Source of the DNA: DT-110 sp030148525
GTDB taxonomy: Bacteria > Bacteroidota > Bacteroidia > Chitinophagales > Saprospiraceae
Direction: 5' to 3'
DNA: 64,000 nt
NCBI GenBank assembly: GCA_965227445.1
Contig: OZ245751.1
Coordinates: 2,108,001-2,172,000 of the forward strand
Below, piece after piece: positions 26,823 through 34,853 of this stretch. The notes under the pieces were generated by a model. That model made no database searches. It was not told the origin of the DNA and was given only the letters and a program-made list of their open reading frames with translations. A program made the position numbers and the translations under genes. Positions within the stretch are counted from its first letter, which is position 1; the number at the start of each line of letters is the position of its first letter.

Positions 26823-27749
26823 ATGTCACTTCGCCTGATTCGTACCTTGTTCCTCCTCAGTGCAGCTTTGGCACTGGCTGGCCGCAGTTATCAGCATGTA
26901 TTCATTGAGGGGCCGTACCGGGCTTTTTTTCTGGATGAAACCCTCTTTGGTTATTGGCAGGGTTTGTTTTCCGATCAATTGTGGCTCGATTTCACCAACA
27001 GTCATTTGGCCGATCAGCGCATCCGCATTTACACACGGGTGATGGGCTTTATTTGGTTAGCAACGGCCATAGTATTTCTATTTTTTAATCGCCTTTCGGC
27101 AAAAATATCCTGGAGCCTGGCCATCATTTCCTCTTTGGGATTGATGTTTTACGGAGCCTGCTCGTATCTGAACATGGGGTACCAATCGGCCCAGTGGATC
27201 GAACACTCGGCGCAGATCCTGATGCCCTTATTGGCGGTGTGGGTGCAGCAGACGAATGGCCGCGATGCTTTCTGGTTATTGACGGCAAAGGTGGCGATCG
27301 CCCTCACCTTCACCGGGCATGGCTTGTACGCGATGGGGTACTTCCCGGTACCGGGTAATTTTGTGTACATGACCAACACCATTCTGGGGACCTCCGACGA
27401 GGTGTCGAAAGACTTTCTGTATGTTGCCGGTATCTTCGATCTTTTGGCGGCAGCCTTACTTTTTGTCCCAAAGGCCGACCGGTTGACATTCCTCTATTGT
27501 GCTTTTTGGGGCTTCGTTACGGCCCTGGCGCGGCCGGTTACCTATCTGGTTCCCAACCATCTGTTCTGGCTCACGATCCATCAGACCATTTTTGAGTTTT
27601 TGGTGCGGTTACCGCATTTCATGTTGCCTTTGTTGGCATGGGGCTATCTGCGGATTCTGGCAGAGCGTGGTCCTCGCTCCGGGGTAATGGGGCGTAAGAA
27701 TTGGTCCGGAGGCCAAGGTCTATGGACCAGATCAACTTCTGACCTCTGA
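26823..27749 (+). CDS. Multi-pass membrane protein of unknown function
   Basis: The 308-residue protein has about eight hydrophobic segments, for example IRTLFLLSAALALAGR at the N-terminus, IRIYTRVMGFIWLATAIVFL near 68, VAIALTFTGHGLYAMGYFP near 158 and HFMLPLLAWGYLRIL near 278. I do not recognise a family with confidence; it has some feel of DoxX-like or quinol-related membrane proteins, but no motif proves it. The last 20 residues are basic and low in hydrophobicity, and the final codons TCT GAC CTC TGA lie inside a repeat word that also occurs at 21880, so the true C-terminus may have been extended by repeat sequence. Confidence 0.6.
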   Translation: MSLRLIRTLFLLSAALALAGRSYQHVFIEGPYRAFFLDETLFGYWQGLFSDQLWLDFTNSHLADQRIRIYTRVMGFIWLATAIVFLFFNRLSAKISWSLAIISSLGLMFYGACSYLNMGYQSAQWIEHSAQILMPLLAVWVQQTNGRDAFWLLTAKVAIALTFTGHGLYAMGYFPVPGNFVYMTNTILGTSDEVSKDFLYVAGIFDLLAAALLFVPKADRLTFLYCAFWGFVTALARPVTYLVPNHLFWLTIHQTIFEFLVRLPHFMLPLLAWGYLRILAERGPRSGVMGRKNWSGGQGLWTRSTSDL

Positions 27750-27819
27750 TTTCATACTTTACGATATATGTTTCAAACCCGGTCAATGCTATTCAGTCCG
27801 GGTCAGGTCCGCAGGCCTT

Positions 27820-28479
27820 TTATATAGTTTTCAAATACGCCACCTCAAACCCTTCGATTTCCTCCAGGCCATCGACTTCCTCCTCGTACACTTCGGCGAC
27901 CTGGGCCTTTAGTTTCAGCAGGGTAGGGGACACTTCGGCTTTTAGTATGGCGATATCCATTTGGCCGCTGTTCCCGAAATCCTGAGCGATTACATTTAGC
28001 CCGAGATTGGAGATGGCGGCCATAACCAGGGGCATGCGCTGGTAATCGAACACCAACCGGTACACGTCCTCCAAATGGCGCTCCCAGATGTCGGCAGTGT
28101 CAAGCGCCTCGGCAGCAGCTGCTTTGTAGGCCTGGATCAGGCCGGAAGTACCAAGCAAGGTGCCTCCAAAGTAGCGCACTACGATCACCTGTACATTGGT
28201 GAGTTCGAGGCGATCGATTTGGCCGAGGATGGGGCGGCCCGCCGTTCCGGAAGGTTCCCCGTCGTCGTTGGCACGATACTGGTTGCCGTCGAGGCCCAGA
28301 CGCCAGGCATAACAGTGGTGGCGGGCCTTCGCGTGTGCTTTGCGAACCTTGGCCTGGGCTTCCTGGATGTCCTCTTCGTTGTAGACGGGAAAGGCATAGG
28401 CCAGAAATTTAGAGCCTTTTTCACGGTATTCACCGTAGCTTTCAACGCGAAGAGTACGGTAAGAGACGGGTTGTTCCAT
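27820..28479 (-). CDS. YigZ/IMPACT family protein (UPF0029)
   Basis: The 219-residue protein has the IMPACT N-terminal domain typical of YigZ: EYREKGSKFLAYAFPV near 15, AKARHHCYAWRLG near 50, and NDDGEPSGTAGRPILGQI near 72 followed by VIVVRYFGGTLLGTSGLIQAY near 95. A C-terminal DUF1949-like ferredoxin fold follows. The length is typical (about 200-220). Its role is not settled; eukaryotic IMPACT proteins act in translational control. It lies 3 bases after the DMT transporter gene on the same strand, so the two form an operon. Confidence 0.92.
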   Translation of the reverse strand: MEQPVSYRTLRVESYGEYREKGSKFLAYAFPVYNEEDIQEAQAKVRKAHAKARHHCYAWRLGLDGNQYRANDDGEPSGTAGRPILGQIDRLELTNVQVIVVRYFGGTLLGTSGLIQAYKAAAAEALDTADIWERHLEDVYRLVFDYQRMPLVMAAISNLGLNVIAQDFGNSGQMDIAILKAEVSPTLLKLKAQVAEVYEEEVDGLEEIEGFEVAYLKTI

Positions 28480-28482
28480 AGG

Positions 28483-29394
28483 TTAGCGAGTTAGTGCAAT
28501 GAGTCCGATGGCCGCCACGGCCAGGGCCAATCCCCACCAGTTGGCAGAATTCAGGCGTTCGCGGAAGAACCATACGGCAAAAGCAGCCGACAGGGCAATA
28601 ATAGCCACATTATTGACGGGGAAAACCACGGAGCCTTCCCAGCCCAGGCCGATCACCCGGAGCAAGAAATAAAGAGAGCCGAAATTGACCACTCCTAATA
28701 TGACTCCCGCCAGGATGTCGCGTCCCCGAACTGCGGTTTTTTGCCGTAAGGCAGAAGAACGATAAAACCGGTTAAAGAAGGTATTAATAAGGAGGAGCAA
28801 CGAGCCGAGAATACCCGCTGTCAGGAAAAAGGTGGCTAAAAAGCCCAGATCGGCATTCTCACCGGTCAGCCGCTCCACCCGGAACAGTAGAATTTCCAGC
28901 ACGGCATTGAGTACCCAGGCACCGATGGGAATCAGGAACAAGTACCACGGCTTACGGATGGTACCGATAGTCGGGGATTCTTCCTTCGCCGGTATATTGA
29001 TCAGGACGATGGCTCCGCAGGCGGCCAGTATGCCTGTCACCTTAAGTGCCGAAACCGATTCTCCGTAGGCCAGGATGGTGTAGATCACGGTAATGACCAG
29101 CGACATTTTCTGCATCACCGCTCCCACGGTTACTGAAAAAATGCGGACCGTGGCTGCGATCAGGGTGAAACCACCGATCAAGACTCCGCCGAGCACCAGG
29201 GCGTAGGGGAACCAAACCTCGTAAATGGAATCAGTATTAAAGGGGAATGAGCCCAGGGTTGCCCAAGCACAGAGCACACAAACCAAATAGTTGGCGGTAA
29301 TGGCTGGCAGGTTGTGAATGTCGTAGCGACTAAACATCCGGAAGATGAGTACAATAGCCGTAGAGCATAATATGGAGAGGATCAAATAGACCAT
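28483..29394 (-). CDS. DMT/EamA-type transporter
   Basis: This protein of 303 residues has ten predicted membrane helices arranged in two halves, as in the drug/metabolite transporter superfamily. Typical features are the end of the first half (VSALKVTGILAACGAIVLIN) and the C-terminal half with VVFPVNNVAIIALSAAFAVW followed by FFRERLNSANWWG. I take ATG 29394 as the start because the first helix begins there; ATG 29415 would add seven residues. It is divergent from the DUF1599 gene and is followed by YigZ with a 3-base gap. Substrate unknown. Confidence 0.82.
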   Translation of the reverse strand: MVYLILSILCSTAIVLIFRMFSRYDIHNLPAITANYLVCVLCAWATLGSFPFNTDSIYEVWFPYALVLGGVLIGGFTLIAATVRIFSVTVGAVMQKMSLVITVIYTILAYGESVSALKVTGILAACGAIVLINIPAKEESPTIGTIRKPWYLFLIPIGAWVLNAVLEILLFRVERLTGENADLGFLATFFLTAGILGSLLLLINTFFNRFYRSSALRQKTAVRGRDILAGVILGVVNFGSLYFLLRVIGLGWEGSVVFPVNNVAIIALSAAFAVWFFRERLNSANWWGLALAVAAIGLIALTR

Positions 29395-29480
29395 GGGGCC
29401 CAAAGATATATGCATTAACAAGTCATTGGGAGCAGCAATGGTCTTTTTTTACCAACTTCGTGAAAGCAATGGCCTTTTGG

Positions 29481-29488
29481 TATATTTG
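29481..29488 (+). promoter_or_regulatory. Candidate -7 box of the DUF1599 operon
   Basis: TATATTTG is an exact match to TAnnTTTG. It would start transcription near 29495, only about 9 bases before the GTG taken as the start of the DUF1599 gene, and so rules out the more upstream starts. Confidence 0.65.
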
Positions 29489-29503
29489 CAAAAAAAATCG
29501 TCC

Positions 29504-30073
29504 GTGGAGCAAACCCTGGAACAATATGATGCCATTGCCGATGACTGCCGGTCCACCTTTGCGGTGAAAACCCGGGACTACGGAACGGCCTGGCGAATAC
29601 TGCGTCCATCATCCCTGACCGATCAGATCATGATCAAAGCACGACGCATCCGCACCCTGCAGGAGGTGCGTCAAGCTCAGGTAGATGAACCGCCGGAGGA
29701 AGCTTTTCGGGCGATCATCAATTACGGTCTGATGGCCCTGATCCAGTTGGAAGAAGGGGCGAACCCCCTGGAGGAAATCGAGTTGCCCCCCGAGGAGGCC
29801 CTCAAACGATACGATGCCCAACTGTCAGCTACCCGGGACCTGATGATACGAAAGAACCACGATTACGGGGAAGCGTGGCGCAAAATGCGCGTGGCTTCCA
29901 TAACCGATATGATCTTAATGAAATTATTGCGAATCAAACAGATAGAGGATAATCAAGGGCAGACGGAAGCCTCCGAAGGACTGGCATCCAACTACCAGGA
30001 TATTATTAATTATGCCTTTTTTGCCCTGATCCTATTGGAGGAAGCCTCCGCCACGCCATCGAAAAACAACTAA
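29504..30073 (+). CDS. DUF1599 protein with two tandem domain copies
   Basis: The 189-residue protein consists of two DUF1599 repeats: QYDAIADDCRSTFAVKTRDY...AWRILRPSSLTDQIMIKARR in the first half and RYDAQLSATRDLMIRKNHDY...AWRKMRVASITDMILMKLLR in the second, each ending in INYGLMALIQLEE / INYAFFALILLEE. The family is common in Bacteroidota and its function is not known. The start is placed at GTG 29504 because homologous proteins begin just before the QYD motif and the promoter box ends at 29488. The BT_3928-like gene begins 3 bases after the stop, so they form an operon. Confidence 0.85.
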   Translation: MEQTLEQYDAIADDCRSTFAVKTRDYGTAWRILRPSSLTDQIMIKARRIRTLQEVRQAQVDEPPEEAFRAIINYGLMALIQLEEGANPLEEIELPPEEALKRYDAQLSATRDLMIRKNHDYGEAWRKMRVASITDMILMKLLRIKQIEDNQGQTEASEGLASNYQDIINYAFFALILLEEASATPSKNN

Positions 30074-30076
30074 ACT

Positions 30077-31561
30077 ATGACACTGGGAATGCTCTTAGTA
30101 TACATCGGTATTGCCTCCCTCATCCTGACGGGGCTTACCGCCGGTGTATTTGGCCAACGCAAAAATGTATTGATCAGCTTATTGCAAAACTTCTGCGGTG
30201 CCTTGTTCATCTTTTCCGGATGGGTAAAAGCCGTAGACCCGCTTGGTACTGCCTACAAAATGGAGCAGTACTTTGCTGAATTTGAAGCCACTTTCAGCGA
30301 GACAGCCATTTCCTTCATCGCTCCTTTATTTCCCTGGCTTGAGAATTACGTGAATACCTTCTCCGTAGTCATGATCGTTTTGGAGATCATCCTGGGACTG
30401 GCGCTGATTATGGGTGCTAACCGTAAATTGACCGCCTGGACCTTCTTCGCCATCGTCGCTTTCTTTACCTTCCTTACCGGGTTTACTTTCTTGACCGGCT
30501 ATGTACCCGAGGGCGTTAACTTTTTCCAGTTTGGACAGTGGGGGCCCTACGTAGAAACCAATATGAAGGTGACCGATTGCGGTTGCTTTGGCGATTTTAT
30601 CAAACTGGAACCGAGAACCTCCTTCCTCAAAGACGTTTTCCTGCTCATTCCCGCTCTTTTGTTCCTGTTCATGACAAAATCCATGCACAAGCTGGCTAAT
30701 GCCGGTACGCGCACCGGCATTTTAGCCATTACGACACTGGGGCTGGTCGTGTATTGCTTTAGCAATTATGTCTGGGATATTCCCCACGCCGATTTCCGTC
30801 CGTTCAGGGAAGGTGTGAATATCTACGAAAAGAAACAAGAGGAAGTCGAAGCTCAGCAAAACGTGGAAATCCTGGCCTACGAAATGACCAATAAGGAAAC
30901 GGGCAAAGTCGTGGAAGTCCCTTACGAGCAATACCTCAAGGAGTACCAGAAATACCCCAAAGAGGAGTGGGATCTGGAACAGATCAAATCCGAACCAGCG
31001 ATCGAACCCACCAAGATCAGCGATTTTGATATTAGCAATCTGCAGGGCGTTAGTGTGACCGATGAGATCCTGACTATCCCCGGCTATGCCTACATGATCG
31101 TTGCTTACGACCTGAAAACCAAAATCACTTATGGCACGGCAACCGTGCAGGACACCGTGATGCAGGTGGATTCCTCCATGATTGAGGGGGCCATGGTTAT
31201 GGACACTACCTACTCCATAGAGACACGCGAAGTGCGCACGGAAAACTACAGCTGGCCCGAGAAATATTTGTCTAAGTGGAAAGAACGGGTCGTGCCCGTA
31301 CTGGAACAAGCTGAGGCCGACGGAGCTGAGGTTTACGTACTGACCAAATACGCTTCTTCCGAGCAATTCACCGACTTTCAGGAGCAGATCGGAGCGGAGG
31401 ACCTCACCTTTTATGTGGGTGACGACATACTGCTGAAAACCATTGTGCGCTCCAACCCCGGAATCGTTTTATTAAACGACGGCACCATCGTTAAAAAATG
31501 GCACTACCGTAAATTACCTGCTTACGACAAGATCAAGGAGAAAATTGCCATGAAGGAATAG
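30077..31561 (+). CDS. DoxX/MauE-like membrane protein of the BT_3928 type
   Basis: The 494-residue protein has an N-terminal membrane domain of the DoxX/MauE kind (LLQNFCGALFIFSGWVKAVD near 37, VMIVLEIILGLALIMGANRK near 97, GCFGDFIKLEPRTSFLKD near 172) and a long C-terminal soluble domain ending in a thioredoxin-like fold (SNPGIVLLNDGTIVKKWHY). The CGC/CFGDF element resembles MauE/vitamin K reductase-like redox proteins, so a role in envelope redox chemistry is plausible. This gene follows DUF1599 in many Bacteroidota genomes, as here. A terminator follows at 31593. Confidence 0.85.
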   Translation: MTLGMLLVYIGIASLILTGLTAGVFGQRKNVLISLLQNFCGALFIFSGWVKAVDPLGTAYKMEQYFAEFEATFSETAISFIAPLFPWLENYVNTFSVVMIVLEIILGLALIMGANRKLTAWTFFAIVAFFTFLTGFTFLTGYVPEGVNFFQFGQWGPYVETNMKVTDCGCFGDFIKLEPRTSFLKDVFLLIPALLFLFMTKSMHKLANAGTRTGILAITTLGLVVYCFSNYVWDIPHADFRPFREGVNIYEKKQEEVEAQQNVEILAYEMTNKETGKVVEVPYEQYLKEYQKYPKEEWDLEQIKSEPAIEPTKISDFDISNLQGVSVTDEILTIPGYAYMIVAYDLKTKITYGTATVQDTVMQVDSSMIEGAMVMDTTYSIETREVRTENYSWPEKYLSKWKERVVPVLEQAEADGAEVYVLTKYASSEQFTDFQEQIGAEDLTFYVGDDILLKTIVRSNPGIVLLNDGTIVKKWHYRKLPAYDKIKEKIAMKE

Positions 31562-31592
31562 GTCATTCTCCAGTAAGAAGAACGAAAGGTAC

Positions 31593-31659
31593 AGAAGCCA
31601 TCTCAACAATATGATCCGTAGCTGAGGAGATATTTCGAGATGGCTTCTACTTTTTTTTC
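31593..31659 (+). terminator. Intrinsic terminator of the DUF1599 operon
   Basis: AGAAGCCATCTC (31593-31604) and GAGATGGCTTCT (31637-31648) form a perfect 12-bp stem closing a 32-base region, followed by AC and eight T. It separates the operon from nusB. Confidence 0.88.
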
Positions 31660-31733
31660 TATATGCACCGATTTTTTACAACCTTTGTCCCCGTTCCTAA
31701 TAATTAAAAAAGAGCGATACGCTCGTTGACAGT

Positions 31734-32669
31734 ATGCTAAGCAGAAGGAATGTCCGCATCAAAGTTATGCAGATGCTTTATTCCATGAGTCGCGATCAGC
31801 GATTCGACTACGACTCCGCCGTGAAGCTCTTCCGTAAGAAGGTGGACGTTTCCTTTCAATTGTACTTACTAAATGTACTCTACCTCATTAAATTTGCAGA
31901 GTACGCGCTGGTAGATGCCGAGAATCGCTCCGCCAAGCTCCTGCCTTCCGAGGATGATAAGCGCTTTACCCCGAAGTTGTACGATAATCCGCTCATCCAA
32001 TCCCTGGTCAAAAACAACGCTTTCCAACAATATCTGCGTACTTATAAGCTGGAAACCCAGATCGACCAGGATCTGGTGCGAAGTACCTATTCGGCTTTCG
32101 CCAAAAATGAACTGTATCAAGAGTACCTTGCTACTGATGATAACAGCTTTGATGAGGTGCGGCAGGTTTTACTTGGTTTGTACAAGGAAGCCACATCGAA
32201 TGATTCCTTTGATGAAACCATGGAAGACTTCTCCATGCAGTGGGTAGACGACGAATCCCTGGTCGTTGGCAGCCTTAAAAAGACCATCAAAGCGTTGCCG
32301 GCTGAGGAAGACTTTTACCTACCCCATAAGCCGGGCAAAGAGACTACAGTTGATTTCGGTGAACACCTCTTCAAGCAACTTAACGAAACCGACGAGGAAC
32401 TTCTTCAAATTATTGAGCCAAGCCTTAAAAACTGGGATGCCGATCGCGTCGCCGTTATCGATATGATCCTGCTGAAAATGGCCGTAAGCGAATTGCTTCA
32501 CTTCCCGACCATTCCCGCCAAGGTGACCCTTAACGAGTTCGTGGAAATCTCCAAAATGTACAGCACGGATAAAAGCAAGGATTTTATCAACGGTATCCTC
32601 GACCGCCTCATGAAGAAACTCCAGTCCGACGGGCGGATAAATAAGAAGGGGCGGGGACTGCAGGAATGA
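31734..32669 (+). CDS. nusB: Transcription antitermination protein NusB (long form)
   Basis: The 311-residue protein has the Bacteroidota NusB layout: SRRNVRIKVMQMLYSMSRDQ at the N-terminus and the NusB fold in the C-terminal half (DADRVAVIDMILLKMAVSEL, PAKVTLNEFVEISKMYSTDK and FINGILDRLMKKL). It is about twice the length of E. coli NusB because of a central insertion, which is usual for the phylum. It acts with NusA/E/G in rRNA antitermination. A possible -7 element (CAACCTTTG, 31679-31687) lies between the upstream terminator and the ATG. The stop codon is followed by a word related to the TCTGACCTCTGATTTC repeat. Confidence 0.92.
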   Translation: MLSRRNVRIKVMQMLYSMSRDQRFDYDSAVKLFRKKVDVSFQLYLLNVLYLIKFAEYALVDAENRSAKLLPSEDDKRFTPKLYDNPLIQSLVKNNAFQQYLRTYKLETQIDQDLVRSTYSAFAKNELYQEYLATDDNSFDEVRQVLLGLYKEATSNDSFDETMEDFSMQWVDDESLVVGSLKKTIKALPAEEDFYLPHKPGKETTVDFGEHLFKQLNETDEELLQIIEPSLKNWDADRVAVIDMILLKMAVSELLHFPTIPAKVTLNEFVEISKMYSTDKSKDFINGILDRLMKKLQSDGRINKKGRGLQE

Positions 32670-32689
32670 TTTGAAGTCAGAGATCAGTA

Positions 32690-33005
32690 GCGCCAAGCGA
32701 AGCCCATGAGAGGGGAAGGTGTAAACAAAGTAACCTCTCGCAGGAAGTCAGCAGGAGCCACTGCTACAAGGTAGTGACTGGTAGCCTGCCGGGTAAAGCC
32801 TAACCAGCAGCCCGAACCGAGTGTTGCGTATAGAACGGAGCATCCGTACCGCAATGGCTCCGGGCGCAGACGGTCAGGCTGTCACCGTTTGAGGCGATAA
32901 GAACAGTACAGCAGCGCACAGAAGTGGTATAGAAGGCGAGGGAAACCGAAGCCGGAAACAAGGGCCCGGGCAGTCTTAGTCACCTCATAGTACCGTTTAC
33001 TCAGA
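32690..33005 (+). other. Structured, purine-rich non-coding stretch, possible group II intron-derived or new RNA
   Basis: No reading frame is convincing here, but several stems can be drawn: GAGAGG/CCTCTC (32708 and 32734), the long-range GGAGCCA/TGGCTCC (32754 and 32855), ACGGA-gca-TCCGT (32835-32847) and ACGGT/ACCGT (32870 and 32884). A segment reading GAGGGAAACCGAAGCCGGAAAC follows in pieces near 32940. The texture resembles domain I of group II introns (GGAAGTCAGCAGGAGCC), but no reverse transcriptase or domain V is present. It does not match RNase P RNA, tmRNA or SRP RNA signatures. Identity unknown. Confidence 0.4.
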
Positions 33006-33166
33006 CGGAATTTTCTCATCAATAAATCACTTTCTTAAAAAACAAAAAAAGCAAATAGTTGCGCAAGGAAGTTGCAGAATAGGAGGGGAGAAAGTACTTT
33101 TGTGATCGCTCAGCGGAACCCAACCTTTTTTAGGTCTGTTTACATTTCGCAGAGTAATAACAGGAT

Positions 33167-33251
33167 GCCCGGATGGTGGAATTGGTAGACACGCCGGACT
33201 TAAAATCCTGTGGCCTTTTTGGTCGTGCGGGTTCAAGTCCCGCTCCGGGTA
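33167..33251 (+). tRNA. tRNA-Leu (anticodon UAA)
   Basis: The 85-base sequence has acceptor arms GCCCGGA and TCCGGGT with discriminator A, the D-arm GGTGGAATTGGTAGACAC, an anticodon loop CTTAAAA giving UAA, a long class II variable arm, and the T-arm GCGGGTTCAAGTCCCGC. It closely resembles bacterial tRNA-Leu(UAA). The CCA end is not encoded. A TACATTTC box at 33141 may be its -7 element, and a terminator follows. Confidence 0.96.
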
Positions 33252-33259
33252 CTACTGGT

Positions 33260-33286
33260 GGTCGATCCTTTGGATCGACCTTTTTG
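33260..33286 (+). terminator. Intrinsic terminator after tRNA-Leu
   Basis: GGTCGATCC (33260-33268), loop TTT and GGATCGACC (33272-33280) form a perfect 9-bp stem followed by five T. It begins 8 bases after the tRNA. Confidence 0.92.
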
Positions 33287-33363
33287 TTTCCGGTTGATAT
33301 TTATTCCTGACAATCTGGTTCCCGGTAATATATTGTCAACTCCAAATCCTGCCTTGCAACCCA

Positions 33364-34089
33364 TCACTCTTTTCCCCGAGAAATTACCGGATCGACCTGT
33401 GGCAACGGCCCCAGCGACAGTCGGTCGAAGCATACTTCGTGACGGTTGTTGTACCGTCCCGTGGCAGCTGTGACCCCCCAATACACCAAGGGCTGACCTC
33501 CGAAAATACCATTGACCAGATCGACTTTGGCGGCGATCACTTCTTCATAATCGATAAGAATGGCGAGCTTGTTGGTGCCGGGGTCCCACTGTACTGAGAG
33601 GTGGTGCTGGGCACAATCTTCGATATTCGGTATGGGCAGAGGACCTGCCAGATCGTTATAGTGACCCACCCGTCCATTAGCCATGATAGCGATATGGTCC
33701 TGAACGGGGTCGTTCAGGTGTTCGTTAAGCCAGGTGTCGAGCTCGATGCCTACGGATGGGCGCAGACCGGCAAAGCCAATACCCTCACCCGTATAGCCTG
33801 TTCGGTAGCGGCCTCCGGTGAATACAAATACCATACCGTCGGCACCAGCTCCATCCTTACACCCCAGCATAACTTTTAGATCAATACTGAAGGGTTCGGT
33901 AATGTCGATGGGGGTTTTATACCAAATGGAACCGGTAGAGTAATTTCGTTCCTCGGTCAGGCGAAAACAATCGTAATCAGTACGGTAGGTATCACCAGCC
34001 ATATCGAAATCGTCGATCAACGCTCGCTGGCTGCAGAGGATGGTTGGTAGAAACAGGAGAATCAGGAGGTTACGCATAGCAAAGCCCAT
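33364..34089 (-). CDS. L-type lectin/ConA-like secreted protein
   Basis: The 241-residue protein has a signal peptide (RNLLILLFLPTILCSQ) and one legume-lectin-like domain: LIDDFDMAGDTYRTDYDCFR, then SIWYKTPIDITEPFSIDLKV, GADGMVFVFTGG, GIGFAGLRPSVGIELDTW and HHLSVQWDPGTNKLAILID. Bacteroidota usually carry this domain inside very large T9SS proteins; here it stands alone and has no sorting domain. It is convergent with tRNA-Leu. The ligand is unknown, probably carbohydrate. The start may be ATG 34089 or 34077; the second begins directly before the signal peptide. Confidence 0.8.
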   Translation of the reverse strand: MGFAMRNLLILLFLPTILCSQRALIDDFDMAGDTYRTDYDCFRLTEERNYSTGSIWYKTPIDITEPFSIDLKVMLGCKDGAGADGMVFVFTGGRYRTGYTGEGIGFAGLRPSVGIELDTWLNEHLNDPVQDHIAIMANGRVGHYNDLAGPLPIPNIEDCAQHHLSVQWDPGTNKLAILIDYEEVIAAKVDLVNGIFGGQPLVYWGVTAATGRYNNRHEVCFDRLSLGPLPQVDPVISRGKE

Positions 34090-34149
34090 TTAAGACAAAA
34101 TGTAAAACGGGCCCGGATGGTTGTGGATTTACCCGGAAAATCGATGAAT

Positions 34150-34283
34150 GGGGGTAGGGTTCGTTTAAGGTTAAGGTTGAGGTTCAGGACTCTGAAATCA
34201 AAATTTCTCAGGATACAGTGTTCTTATGTGTTGTAAAGTCCCTCAACCTCAACCTCAACCTCAGCCTCAGCCTCAGCCCTCAC
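34150..34283. repeat. AACCTC / GAGGTT word repeat with inverted halves
   Basis: TTAAGGTTAAGGTTGAGGTT at about 34166-34185 is mirrored by CCTCAACCTCAACCTCAACC at about 34243-34262, then three AGCCTC units. The two halves can pair with about 55 bases between. Related words are at 22042, 44738 and 52045. Nothing else is seen between 34090 and the RRM gene apart from a possible -7 box (CACCTTTG, 34373-34380). Confidence 0.7.
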
Positions 34284-34425
34284 TGGCCTTCAGGAACTTA
34301 GTGACAGCATAGGTTTTAGACCATTTAACAAAACTTTTTTACGGAATCATTGCACAATCCAATAATTGCCCCCACCTTTGCAGTGATGTTCCGCGTTGGG
34401 ACACACTATTTTAATTTTTTTTTGT

Positions 34426-34707
34426 ATGAATATTTTTGTTGCGAAGTTGAATTACGACACGCAGGAAGGCGATCTTCAGTACGCTTTCGAAGAATTTGGC
34501 GAAGTTTCTTCTGCCAAGATTATTTTTGACAGAGCTACCGGCCGTTCTAAAGGCTTCGGTTTTGTTGAAATGCCTAACGACGACGAAGGTCGTGCTGCTA
34601 TTAACGAACTGAATGAGACGGAACTCGATGGTCGTACCATCGTAGTGAAAGAAGCGGAACCCCGTGAACGTCGCGATAACCGTGGCGGCGGCGGACGCAG
34701 ATACTAA
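34426..34707 (+). CDS. Small RRM-type RNA-binding protein
   Basis: The 93-residue protein is one RNA-recognition motif with RNP2 IFVAKL at residues 2-7 and RNP1 KGFGFVEM near 43-50, then a Gly/Arg tail (RDNRGGGGRRY). Such single-RRM proteins with a glycine-rich tail are frequent in Bacteroidota and cyanobacteria and are often cold-induced. The start is ATG 34426; the fold begins at the next residue. It is followed by an intrinsic terminator, so it is a single-gene unit. Confidence 0.93.
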   Translation: MNIFVAKLNYDTQEGDLQYAFEEFGEVSSAKIIFDRATGRSKGFGFVEMPNDDEGRAAINELNETELDGRTIVVKEAEPRERRDNRGGGGRRY

Positions 34708-34743
34708 TTCAACTCGTCGGGCTTAACCGCCTGGCAAAATCAG

Positions 34744-34782
34744 CAGGGGTTGTCACGTACGTGGCAGCCCCTGTTGTGTTTT
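34744..34782 (+). terminator. Intrinsic terminator after the RRM gene
   Basis: CAGGGGTTG and CAGCCCCTG flank the palindrome CACGTACGTG to make a long stem (34744-34773), followed by TTGTGTTTT. Confidence 0.85.
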
Positions 34783-34796
34783 CGCCCTGCGGGCAA

Positions 34797-34853
34797 TTAT
34801 TAATTTTTAATTTTTAATTCAATTAAACATTAAAAATTAAACATTAAAAATTA
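34797..34853. repeat. TTTTTAATTTTTAATT word repeat at the asparaginase stop codon
   Basis: AATTTTTAATTTTTAATTCA is mirrored by AATTAAACATTAAAAATTA and further copies. The asparaginase stop codon TAA (34851-34853, minus strand) is the first triplet of the repeat, which reads TAATTTTTAATG on from the last Tyr codon. Confidence 0.8.

Noticed and set aside
32690..33005. RNase P RNA, tmRNA or SRP RNA
   Set aside because: The signature segments of these RNAs (such as the RNase P GAAAGTCCGGGC-type core or a tRNA-like tmRNA end) are absent.
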